From Laspinema sp. D2d (GTDB lineage Bacteria > Cyanobacteriota > Cyanobacteriia > Cyanobacteriales > Laspinemataceae), in the NCBI RefSeq assembly GCF_025370755.1, contig NZ_JAMXFC010000024.1, positions 38,723-102,722 of the forward strand: 64,000 bases of DNA, in the 5' to 3' direction. Shown one piece after another: positions 51,101 to 58,544 of this stretch. How positions within the stretch are numbered: the first letter of the stretch is position 1; every line of letters begins with the position of its first letter. Under the pieces are notes generated by a model. That model was not told where the DNA came from. It was given only the letters and a program-made list of their open reading frames with translations, and did no database searches. The position numbers and the translations under genes were made by a program.

Positions 51101-52425
51101 AATTGTTTGAAAACCTGAGTGAAGCGGTTTTGCGATTCTGTGGGTCCTAATTCGGGAAGGGGTGGCTGTTTGCCGATAATGAATTCAACGGTTGGAATGA
51201 CATCAACGATCGCCTGTCCATTGGGTCCCAAGGCAGCCAGCAATTTTTCTTTCCATCCTTGGATTTGGGCTTCGTTTTCGGTGAAAATTTGCCGAATTAA
51301 GGACTGAAAGGCTTGAATCAGAGAATCATAAGGAATATTGCGCTTGAATTGGTCAAATTTCCCACTAATAAAATAGCCGCGATGTTTGACTAAAGGTTTT
51401 TGAGTCTCCTGAACTAGGGCTGATTTACCCACCCCGGAATAACCGGCAACGAGAATTAGTTCAGCCGCCCCCCCACAGACTCGTTCAAATGCTACCAATA
51501 ATTGCGCGAGTTCTCGGTCCCGTCCATACAGTTTTTGGGGAATTTCTAATTTACCCGATACGTCCTGTTGTCCTAAACTAAACTCATCAATTTTGCCCTT
51601 TTCTTGCCATTGTTTTAGACAAATTTCTAAATCTCTTTTTAACCCAAATCCACTTTGATAGCGGTTTTCTGCGTTTTTTGATAATAATTTCATGACTAGG
51701 TTAGAAACCGCCACAGGAATCTCGGGAATGAGTTCAGTAGGGGGAACTGGCATCCGGGCAATATGACAGTGAACTAGCTCAACTGCATCCTCGGCTTGAC
51801 AAGGTAATTCCCCTATGAGCATTTCATAAAAGGTCACCCCTAATGAGTAAAAATCTGTGCGATAGTCGATCGCCCGATTCATCCGCCCGGTTTGTTCTGG
51901 GGACATATAGGCGAGGGTCCCTTCCAGGCTATTGGGATGAACCGCTGCCGCTGTTTCTTTGGATAATTTCGAGGCGATCGCAAAGTCAATTAACTTCACT
52001 TCTAAACTCTCGGGCTGAATAATAATATTGCTGGGTTTAATATCTTTATGAATAATATGATGTTGATGAATCTCCCCTAAAGTTTGGGCGAGTTGAATCC
52101 CTAATTTTAAAAAGTTATCAATGCCTAATCGATGTTTATTTAAAAAAATTTTTAGAGAAACTCCCCCTATATCCGGTAAAATCAAAATGGGTAAGTTACT
52201 ACTTTTTTCCACACTTAAGGGTTCAATGATACCGCCTAATTTTAAGGCTTTGGTTATTTCATATTCGTGATGAAGTTGAACAATATCGGTCGGACTGGGA
52301 TACTCCGTTCCTAGGGCTTTTAAAATTACCGGCAACCCATCGGCTTCTCGCATCCCTCGATATACCACGCGCTTACTATTGCGGTAAATTTCTTCCGCAA
52401 TCTGATAGCCACTCAGTTCAATCAT
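45160..52425 (-). CDS. Giant Ser/Thr-His hybrid kinase, 2 PAS + second GAF (copy A)
   Basis: A 2421-residue protein, first of the three in transcription order. The Ser/Thr kinase (K36, HKD, DFA at 147-149), ATPase (Walker A lysine 334) and helical region align with the other copies. The sensory part differs: GAF (about 1330-1490), two PAS domains (about 1510-1770), and in place of a third PAS a second GAF domain (about 1766-1915; GTACECVIQNQASYY, VEAYWGTPLYN). The histidine kinase (H1947), receiver (D2256) and tail follow. The tail has seven extra residues (EPLYKS end region) relative to copy B. GGAGGGG lies upstream of the ATG. No membrane helix is seen in any of the three. Confidence 0.95.
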   Translation of the reverse strand: MIELSGYQIAEEIYRNSKRVVYRGMREADGLPVILKALGTEYPSPTDIVQLHHEYEITKALKLGGIIEPLSVEKSSNLPILILPDIGGVSLKIFLNKHRLGIDNFLKLGIQLAQTLGEIHQHHIIHKDIKPSNIIIQPESLEVKLIDFAIASKLSKETAAAVHPNSLEGTLAYMSPEQTGRMNRAIDYRTDFYSLGVTFYEMLIGELPCQAEDAVELVHCHIARMPVPPTELIPEIPVAVSNLVMKLLSKNAENRYQSGFGLKRDLEICLKQWQEKGKIDEFSLGQQDVSGKLEIPQKLYGRDRELAQLLVAFERVCGGAAELILVAGYSGVGKSALVQETQKPLVKHRGYFISGKFDQFKRNIPYDSLIQAFQSLIRQIFTENEAQIQGWKEKLLAALGPNGQAIVDVIPTVEFIIGKQPPLPELGPTESQNRFTQVFKQFISVFTRKKHPLVIFLDDLQWADSASLKLIEGLMSDADSEYLLLIGAYRDNEVSAIHPLIQTLETLKKVGAAVKQIILEPLQLIHVEELVRDTLNQSIESKELAKLLFNQAGGNPFFLTQLLTTIYRESLLSYDWKTQKWQWDINHIQAVGISDYNVVDLMIRNICRLPQATQKVLTLAACIGNTFNLELLAIVNEEIISITAHQLQPAIESGLIFLLNHDYKSLFLLSQSQAPDSTLKDIKLDYKFLHDRVQQAAYALIPEEQKKQTHLKLGKLLLQSTSEEEQKDNIFSLVNQLNHGADLLKSPAEKYQLAALNLIAGQKAKAATAFESASKYFHLGLGLLTENCWDRQYHLTLALHEEAAEAALLNGHFEVMEALAEVVGTHANTLLDTLKINELRLKSCEMQGELLKGVKLGLQILKGLGIELSESPTPAEVEEALITTRATLNEESLAQLLDMFLVEDETKQAILQLITTLVPAAFLSAPSVFILLVCQHVNCSYKFGNSAYSACGFADYGIILIGVMQDIQLGYQFGQLALNLLKRLDIKEVKTATLFKVASFTIHWKHHLKETLGLLSEAYCSGLEYGDVANAGYSASHRCQHLYWMGVELNTLKEEMATYSKAIIKINQKTAFKWHQPFYQGVLNLMGEAENPCQLIGTAYNESYWLPLHIQANERTVLHYIFLNKLILCYLFYQFEEAIKNGNQAEEYLDGVTGWMAVPVFYFYHSLAQLSVYLGHGESEQVLILERIQANQEKMKTWADHAPANFQHKYQLVEAEKARVMGHKEEAIDYYEQAIQGAKAQGYIQEEALGNELAGKFQLALGRQKIAKTYLTDAYYCYIHWGAKAKVKNLEERYPQLLTPDLKQLLNIPIFETNTSASTTESSLLDLESVMKAAQTISGEIILPQLLENLMKILIENAGAETGVLILSQADKWVIEASGNKQELRVRQSIPLSESLDVPISVIQYVKRTQNDVILADAREEELFRGDRYILESQPKSILCCPILSQGKLIGILYLENNLITNAFTPKRVEVLRMLSAQAALSLENAQLYEAQKEYSRKLEQTVQERTQELQQSNTRYYNLAANIPGMIYQLMMHPDGTSSCPYVSPGSREIFGIEAEAFMKDISLFHEVTHPDDREKFSESIALSATTLEPWHWTWRIIVSGEIKWVQGDSRPEKQPDGSIIWDGLVIDITARKEAEKELRTSEERWQLALKGTNDGIWDWNVQTNEVFFSARWKEMIGYEDYEIVNHTDEFFKKLHPDDRDWVWQALQDHIKGKTLYYSAEFRFQCKNGTYKWMLSRAQVLWDELGNPVRLVGSHTDITDRKQREEALELIVLGTASVIGSAFFKSLVQSLAQVSQARYAVLAETDLTLHKAQTLAFWTGEDFGQNFEYNLAGTACECVIQNQASYYTAQVQQLFPNNPDLKALGVEAYWGTPLYNSTGKIIGILSILDERPIEKNYLLESILKIFAARAGAELERQQAQSKLNAAKEAADAASKAKGEFLSKMSHELRTPLNAILGFTQILNRDNSLKSQQQDYLGIISRAGEHLLTLINDVLEMSKIEAGRISLNETSFDLYCLLTSIEEMFQLKAESQGLKLMFERTPNLPQFIKTDESKLRQVFINLLGNAIKFTEKGGVAVRVAIQQKISAIGEKTSEPYPSQPEELESYLVCEIEDTGPGISAEELDSLFEPFMQTATGIKSQSGTGLGLPISRQFVQLMGGEITVSSTLEKGTIFKFNLKISPAEGMSEITQKSSQRVIGLAANQPTYRILVVEDKWESRLLLVNLLSPLGFEVREAMNGAEAVRISQSWQPHLIWMDMQMPVMDGYEATKQIKQANSGQIPVIIGLTASAFEENRIKVLEVGCDDFASKPFREPVIFEKMAEHLGVHYVYEEVRSSDGNNAQPSVQSEAAVIAECLQQMSPEWTTQLHQAARELDDEAIANLTAQIPDSNHALANQITNFVTHLRFDKIIELIESNEPLYKS

Positions 52426-53121
52426 GTTTCTCCCCTCCGGGTTTTGTTAATAAATGTTAATTTGTATGAATTGATACAGACAAATTAAAACCCCAAATTT
52501 AACCCATTTGTTATGTGGATGAAGTCTCTTTAAAATTTACGCTCAAAAAACGAATTAAGTTCCCACTTTTGGAATAAATTCAGACCAAGCTTGTCCCTTA
52601 TTTGGGAATGAGGCCACCGGGTCAGATATTTCTATGAGTTTAACATCTGGGAGCAACCGAGTTGAAGCGAGGTCAAATGAAATAATCAGCCCCTGGGTGA
52701 CTGGATAGGCTGTTGAGTATTTCAACTGGAACAGTCTAGGGAGCAAGACGATCGCCCTGCGTAAATGGACCTAATAACCCTCGGAAACCCTATCATTGCT
52801 TATCCTCAATCAGGGCTTGATTTCCGAAGGAGCGGGGAACTGAAAACGGACCACTTAAGTGGAATAAGGCTTTGCAGATTACTCCAGAAGTCAAGCCCCA
52901 GGACAAGAACCCTAGGATTATCCAACTATTTCTCCAGATAGAGACAAGCCGGAGAAAAATAGGCATATAACAGATTAAATCGGAAAAAGTCTGAAAATTT
53001 ATCAAGGCTTGAGTCCTGATTTTTACCGGAACTTAAAGTCTGGTAAAATCAAGACTGGATTGCGGATTAAATAAAAGATTTACATTGACTCTTATCTTCT
53101 CATTTAAAAGGAATAATCCAG
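52426..53121. other. Intergenic region upstream of the giant kinases
   Basis: About 700 bases between divergent genes. A 63-codon minus-strand frame (52555-52746) and a 70-codon one (52793-53005) have no recognisable domain; the first reads somewhat like a protein and could be a fossil, but I cannot support it. An AATTTGT/ACAAATT inverted repeat (52459-52486) lies 34 bases before the copy A start and may be regulatory. Confidence 0.4.
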
Positions 53122-54507
53122 ATGATCCCTAAATTGATTGCACCCAAGTCTAGGGCAAATGTTAATCCCCAAACCAGCCCATTTACTCCTCGTCCTTTTG
53201 CGCCGAAAGTACAAGGGAAAATCGAGAGTGCTACAGCCCCTCCCATCCCGCAATTACTCGAAAATCGTCATCTGCTCTCCCGGATGATGCAACCGGAACC
53301 TGTGACGCGGACCTTTACAGTTCAATCGGCAGAATTGTCTTCGGATATTGCTGAGAATCAGGGCAATCCAGGGGAGAAAATTCACCGAAAAATCCAGGGG
53401 GAGAACTGCCGGGAAAAGGGGTTTGTGATTCCGCCGGGGGTCCCTTCAACACCGCGTTTTCCCATCCAACCCAAACTGACGGTGGGTGCGGTAGGCGATC
53501 GCTATGAGCAAGAAGCGGACCAGGTGGCGCGGCAAGTGGTTAACCAAATCCATGCCCCCCGAGTGATTGCTCACAGTAGTGAACCGACGCCGGTACAACG
53601 GAAAATCTCGGTTCAGGCATCTGGGGAGGGTGGATCAGTTTCCCAGGAATGGGAAGGGGCGTTGAACCAAGCCCGAACGGGAGGAAATCCCCTGGCGGCA
53701 ACGGTGAAAGAGCCGATGGAACAAGGGTTTGGGGCAAATTTTAGTGGGGTGCGCGTGCATACCGATGGGAGGGCCGATCGCTTAGCGCGATCGATTCAGG
53801 CGAAGGCGTTTACGACAGGGCAGGATCTGTTTTTTCGCCAGGGGGCCTATGATCCGGGGAGTCGGGGAGGACAGGAGTTGATTGCCCATGAGTTGACCCA
53901 TGTGGTCCAGCAAAGTGGGGGAAAGGTTTATCGATCGCCACAAACGAACTCCTCCTCTACGTCAACCACCGCGACTACAAGTACCCCGCGTTATCCAATC
54001 ACCCTCGGCATTTCCGGTTCCCTCCAGGCTCTACAGCGTGCTTTTGATGCTAATAATCCCTTAAGTTACGATAACGATGGGGGTCATGGATATGGTGATC
54101 ATGGCGCACAAACCACTGCAGAACAGCACAAAGAAAGACTCAAGACGGGTAAGACACCCTCTGGACGAGTCGCAGATATTCCAGAGAGTTCGAGTAAGTT
54201 TGCATCGGATGCGGTAATGAAAACAGCGATCGCCCAGGCTGTTATGGATGCGGCTAAAGATTCAGTCTCTAAAGGGAAGAAGAGAAGTAAAAAGCGCATC
54301 ACTTTGGCTTACAATATTCCGGGTGCAGGCATTTCATACAAACTCGATCCATCTGGAACGGATCAGGTGTTAGCAACCTCCGTGGACTGGGTGGTAATTG
54401 TTTTGGAACAAACGGGTGCAGGCAAGTGGGATAAAGACTATGATAAAATTATTACGATGTTTCCCCAAGCCAGTCCACCGAAAGAATACGATAATCAAAC
54501 ACCCTAA
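53122..54507 (+). CDS. DUF4157 (eCIS-core) protein with toxin-like C-terminus
   Basis: A 461-residue protein. The N-terminal 115 residues are Pro/Gln-rich and probably disordered. The DUF4157 region (about 117-268) has PKLTVGAVGDRYEQEADQVA, FSGVRVHTDGRADRLA and a zinc-protease-like HELTH at 256-260. DUF4157 is found on effectors of extracellular contractile injection systems and in other polymorphic secreted toxins. A Ser/Thr-rich hinge (275-288) leads to a distinct C-terminal domain (about 291-461) with conserved-looking H322, H327 and H336, an SSSKF motif, and a final strand pair (VDWVVIVLEQ, DKIITMFPQ). This layout recalls the BECR-fold RNase toxins of CdiA C-termini; that assignment is tentative. 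Its small neighbour starts 24 bases downstream. Confidence 0.8.
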   Translation: MIPKLIAPKSRANVNPQTSPFTPRPFAPKVQGKIESATAPPIPQLLENRHLLSRMMQPEPVTRTFTVQSAELSSDIAENQGNPGEKIHRKIQGENCREKGFVIPPGVPSTPRFPIQPKLTVGAVGDRYEQEADQVARQVVNQIHAPRVIAHSSEPTPVQRKISVQASGEGGSVSQEWEGALNQARTGGNPLAATVKEPMEQGFGANFSGVRVHTDGRADRLARSIQAKAFTTGQDLFFRQGAYDPGSRGGQELIAHELTHVVQQSGGKVYRSPQTNSSSTSTTATTSTPRYPITLGISGSLQALQRAFDANNPLSYDNDGGHGYGDHGAQTTAEQHKERLKTGKTPSGRVADIPESSSKFASDAVMKTAIAQAVMDAAKDSVSKGKKRSKKRITLAYNIPGAGISYKLDPSGTDQVLATSVDWVVIVLEQTGAGKWDKDYDKIITMFPQASPPKEYDNQTP

Positions 54508-54531
54508 TTCACCCTTCAATTTTTACCGATC

Positions 54532-54915
54532 ATGGAAGATTCTAAACTGTTGGAAATTTTGCAGGCATTGGTACAAGTTACCAGCGGTCATGCTCCTTCT
54601 GAAGAAACCCTTGAAGAGTTGCGGGATGTCATCGAAAATAGCGATTTAGATGATTCTGAAAAGGTTCCGAATTGGTTGCTGGATCTCTTGAGCGGGTTAG
54701 TCGAACAACGGATGATTCCTCCTTCTCCTCAAACGGCTGCTGCCAAAAGTGGGGGGTCTTCTCATAATTTTTTAGTTGAATTGGCCGATGTAATTGAGAT
54801 GAATTGGGTAGAGTTTGGGGAGTATTTTCTCATGCAGTTTCCTTCCCTGGGTTTGGAGGCCAAAGTTTCGATTGAAGATAGCACTTACGCCGTTCGTCCG
54901 ATCGCAGAACCATAA
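54532..54915 (+). CDS. Small acidic protein, candidate immunity protein
   Basis: A 127-residue protein of no family I recognise. It is acidic (IENSDLDDSEK, many Glu), mostly helical in the first half (SKLLEILQALVQVTSG, EELRDVIENS), with a more mixed second half (HNFLVELADVIEMNWVEFGEYF, FPSLGLEAKVSIED). No signal peptide or membrane helix is present. It follows the toxin-like gene by 24 bases on the same strand, and nothing else follows on that strand. Size, charge and position are those of an immunity protein, which is inference; a chaperone or loading adaptor is the main alternative. Confidence 0.6.
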   Translation: MEDSKLLEILQALVQVTSGHAPSEETLEELRDVIENSDLDDSEKVPNWLLDLLSGLVEQRMIPPSPQTAAAKSGGSSHNFLVELADVIEMNWVEFGEYFLMQFPSLGLEAKVSIEDSTYAVRPIAEP

Positions 54916-55010
54916 GGGCGATCGCACTTTATCCACCCACTCACCAAGGGCCATTCAAGTTTTAGAGCCAGTCCCGATTTCCAATTAAAATCATACCCCA
55001 ATTCACCCCA

Positions 55011-58000
55011 TCAAATCGAAACTTCTTGCTGTAAGCTGATTCCTTGCAACAGTTGGGTTGCTTCTTCCGAGGATAAGGGAGGACTGAAGAAATAGCCTTG
55101 AATTTCTTCACAGTCTAACATCCGGAGGCAATCTAATTGTTCCTGGGTTTCTACTCCTTCGGCTACAACGTTTAAATGTAACCCATGTCCCAAGGCAATC
55201 ACCGCCCGTGCGATCGCAATATCTGCCGGTTCTACGGTCAAATCCTTCACAAAAGAGCGGTCTATTTTTAATGTATGGAGGGGAAACTGTTTCAAATAAC
55301 TCAACGAAGAATATCCCGTCCCAAAATCATCCAGGGCAATATTCACCCCCATCTGTTCTAACTCCCTTAATAACTGCCGGGTAAAATCCACATTGAGCAT
55401 GGCCGCAGTTTCTGTAATTTCTAGGGTCAAATACTGCGCCTCTAACCCAGTTTCCTCTAAGACTTGAGCAATGTTTTGGACTAATCCGGGTTGTTGGAAT
55501 TGTCGAACTGAGAGGTTTACTGCTACTGGAATCGCTGATAAACCCGAGTCAATCCAGGCTTTATTTTGACGACAAGCTGTCTTTAAAACCCATTCTCCAA
55601 TAGGCATGATTAACCCCGTTTCTTCGGCAAGGGGGATAAATTTCGCCGGGGAGACTAAGCCTAATTCGGGATGATTCCACCGCACTAATGCCTCCATTCC
55701 CTTAATTTCTCCCGTTTTAATATTCACCTTGGGCTGAAAGTTAAGCAGGAATTCTCCTCGGTCTAATGCCCGGTGTAGCCTATTTTCTAACTCTAATAAT
55801 TCACTGGCTAGAATATCCAAAGAGGGGGTATAAATTTCATAAGTATTGCGGCCTTTTTCCTTGGCTCGATACAGGGCAGAATCTGCGTGTTTAATCAACG
55901 TTTCTCCATCCTCTCCATCTTGGGGATAGAGGGCAATTCCAATACTGGTACTGATATGGAGGTGGTGATTTTCAATGGAAAAAGCGGGCTTTAAAGTTTG
56001 AATAATCTGTTCAGCAATCTTCGTCGCAGCAACCCGGGAAGAAACCTGGGGAAGGATGATAGTAAATTCATCCCCGCCCCATCGGGCGATGATATCCGGG
56101 TCTCCCAAGGTGGCTTTTAGTCGGGCAGCTACCCCTTGTAATACTTTATCCCCGATCGCATGACCCAGGGTATCATTAATCGTTTTAAACCGATCCAAAT
56201 CCAGGAACATCACCGCTACCCGAGTGCTACTATTTTTCGCTTCTTCCAAAACCTCCACCAAGCACTCATTTAATAAATTTCTATTAGGTAAATCCGTTAG
56301 GGAGTCGTGAAAAGCTTGATAGCGAATATGCTGTTCTGCCCGAGTTGCATCGGTGATATCCCGAAAGCTAAAAACTCGGCCAACGGTAGAATTTCCAACC
56401 ATTTGAGGGCGAGAATAACATTCTAAAATTCTCCCTTCTTTAAATTCCAAAGTATCCCAAAATTCCAGATTCGGAGAATCCCACCATTTTCTAATTTGAC
56501 TGAGGCAGTCTTGGGGCTTTTTTAACTGAGGCAATAAAATTTTTAGCCCTTGCTTAAAGGTCCCCTTTTCCAGCCAATACGGGGAAATGTTCAATAATTC
56601 AATAAATTTTTGATTATAGCTGGTGATACAACCCTTCTGGTCGATCGCAAAAATTCCATCCGCTGTAGATTCGAGAGTAGCCTGCAATAAAGACAGAGAG
56701 TTTTCCAGCCGTTCTTCGGCTTGTTTGCGTTGAGTGATATCCTCGACTGTCCCTTCATAGCCAATAATTTTTCCTTCGGAATTACGAATCACTCTGGCAT
56801 TTTCTGAGATCCAGATGATGCTCCCATCTTTGCGATAAACTTGCGATTCAAAGTTCCAAAAAGCATTACTTTTCTGGAGGAGGTGAACGAATTGGGTGCG
56901 GCGATTTTTGTCTACATAAATTTGATATTCAATATTATTAACTTTGTTGATCAGTTCTTCCGGTCCATCATAGCCGTAGATTTGGGCTAACATGGGATTC
57001 ACGGTAATATAACGTCCGTTAAGGGTACTTTGAAAAATTCCTTCAACAGCATTTTCAAAGATGCTACGATATTTTTGTTCGGCTTGCTTTTGTTCCGCTT
57101 GAGCCTGTTGTAGTTCAATCAGAGTTTTTTGGAGTTCCTCACTGCGTGCAGCGGCGATCGCGCTCAGGTATCGTTCTCGTTCCGCTTGTTCCCGTCTGGC
57201 ATCCATAATGCTCAGAGTATGCGCATTCCACCCGATCGCCGTGGCTAATAGCAGGGTATTAAATACACTTAACAACGCAATTCCTACCCCGCGATCATAG
57301 AGATTTAATTGAGTACCTTGTAGGATTAATCCTCCCAACAGAGGAGGAAGCACTAAAGCGGCGATCGCCAGGGGTTGCATGAGTAGCCGAAGGGTGCGAT
57401 CGCTGGTCAATAAAGCGACGGGTCCCCGGTCCGGATTCGCTAACAAAATCCCCACAGAAAGTAATATAAACCCGACACTCGTATGCAATGCCATTTCCGT
57501 ACTGCGTCCGAGTCCATAAAATGCAGAAATACCGTACAAATAGCCCAGTAATCCTAAAAACCCGATCGCCCAAGCTATCACACTCAAATACTGCGCCATT
57601 GGGTAGCGTTTTTTTTGAGACAAAACCAGCGCCCAACCCAGTAATATAAAATTAAAAGCGGTATTAGGAGCCATCCGCCCTGGGATGGAAGTTCCTACGG
57701 CATTTGCTGTTTCTTCAAAAAGCCATTGGTCTATGCCTAAATTAACATTCAATATATACTGAAATAGGGTCAAGACCCCAATAAAAATTGGGAAATAGGA
57801 TAAAGTGGACAGGATTGAAACCCCCAAATAAACCAGCGGTTTTAGAAAACCTCTCCCCTTCTTATTCAAGATTCGCTGTCGATTGTGTGGCGATAAATTA
57901 TTCTGCGATCGCGAATTTTTACGTCCCAATTGCCAGAGAGAAAGACCGCACAGAATAAAACTAATGGCCGTATTTGCTTTCATCGTCACGAGTCCCGGCC

Positions 58001-58184
58001 AAACACTTTTGAGAGCAGGAATATTGAAAATCCAGCCCAGCAGAACTATCAAACCAATCAGAGTCACTGCAATGCTCATCCGTTGAGACACCGATTGCAG
58101 GGATGCGATCGCACTGGAGGTTGTAGGTGGGTTGGAATATCGCTCGACCATTTCTATTTCCCCGCCTCTACATTGAGTCAGCAT
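55011..58184 (-). CDS. Membrane PAS-GGDEF-EAL protein
   Basis: A 1057-residue c-di-GMP enzyme. The N-terminal third (about 30-330) has roughly eight hydrophobic helices with no named sensor family that I recognise. A coiled coil (330-370) is followed by two PAS domains (about 370-490 and 495-620), GGDEF (RWGGDEF near 700) and EAL (MEALVRW near 830; DDFGTGYSSLSYLK). Both catalytic signatures are intact, so it could make and break c-di-GMP. The ATG at 58184 gives the longest frame, but a second ATG at 58151 has GAGGCGGGG ahead of it and may be the real start. It converges on the toxin-immunity pair. Confidence 0.92.
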   Translation of the reverse strand: MLTQCRGGEIEMVERYSNPPTTSSAIASLQSVSQRMSIAVTLIGLIVLLGWIFNIPALKSVWPGLVTMKANTAISFILCGLSLWQLGRKNSRSQNNLSPHNRQRILNKKGRGFLKPLVYLGVSILSTLSYFPIFIGVLTLFQYILNVNLGIDQWLFEETANAVGTSIPGRMAPNTAFNFILLGWALVLSQKKRYPMAQYLSVIAWAIGFLGLLGYLYGISAFYGLGRSTEMALHTSVGFILLSVGILLANPDRGPVALLTSDRTLRLLMQPLAIAALVLPPLLGGLILQGTQLNLYDRGVGIALLSVFNTLLLATAIGWNAHTLSIMDARREQAERERYLSAIAAARSEELQKTLIELQQAQAEQKQAEQKYRSIFENAVEGIFQSTLNGRYITVNPMLAQIYGYDGPEELINKVNNIEYQIYVDKNRRTQFVHLLQKSNAFWNFESQVYRKDGSIIWISENARVIRNSEGKIIGYEGTVEDITQRKQAEERLENSLSLLQATLESTADGIFAIDQKGCITSYNQKFIELLNISPYWLEKGTFKQGLKILLPQLKKPQDCLSQIRKWWDSPNLEFWDTLEFKEGRILECYSRPQMVGNSTVGRVFSFRDITDATRAEQHIRYQAFHDSLTDLPNRNLLNECLVEVLEEAKNSSTRVAVMFLDLDRFKTINDTLGHAIGDKVLQGVAARLKATLGDPDIIARWGGDEFTIILPQVSSRVAATKIAEQIIQTLKPAFSIENHHLHISTSIGIALYPQDGEDGETLIKHADSALYRAKEKGRNTYEIYTPSLDILASELLELENRLHRALDRGEFLLNFQPKVNIKTGEIKGMEALVRWNHPELGLVSPAKFIPLAEETGLIMPIGEWVLKTACRQNKAWIDSGLSAIPVAVNLSVRQFQQPGLVQNIAQVLEETGLEAQYLTLEITETAAMLNVDFTRQLLRELEQMGVNIALDDFGTGYSSLSYLKQFPLHTLKIDRSFVKDLTVEPADIAIARAVIALGHGLHLNVVAEGVETQEQLDCLRMLDCEEIQGYFFSPPLSSEEATQLLQGISLQQEVSI

Positions 58185-58544
58185 TCTCTAATTATCCTTA
58201 TTTTTCAGACGAAATTTACTTGAACTTCAAGAAGTGGCGGTCACCCCTCTCCTGGTTTAGACTCTAACGGATCCAGGCCCCCGCATTTCTGTAGTCTATT
58301 TTGCAGTTTTTATATTTTTTTTATGTTTTAGTAAAAACTACAAGGCAAGGTCACCCCTTTAATTAACGTTACCTAGAAGCCACCCGATGACTAAATATCA
58401 AGAATACCGGGCGTAGTTGATGACCCTTAAAATGTCAAAATATTGGGCAATTTAGCCCCCCAACTCTCCAGCTAAACATCCCCAATTATCAGTTATAAAA
58501 TCAAATTTAGTCCGCTGAACCCAACTAAAAAGCCTTGATTAAAA
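58185..58544. other. Intergenic region, nothing recognised
   Basis: About 360 bases between two minus-strand genes. The decamer GGTCACCCCT occurs twice, near 58239 and 58348. No gene or stable hairpin was seen. Confidence 0.4.

Noticed and set aside
52555..52746. 63-codon minus-strand frame upstream of copy A
   Set aside because: It reads somewhat like a protein but has no start signal, domain or neighbour support.
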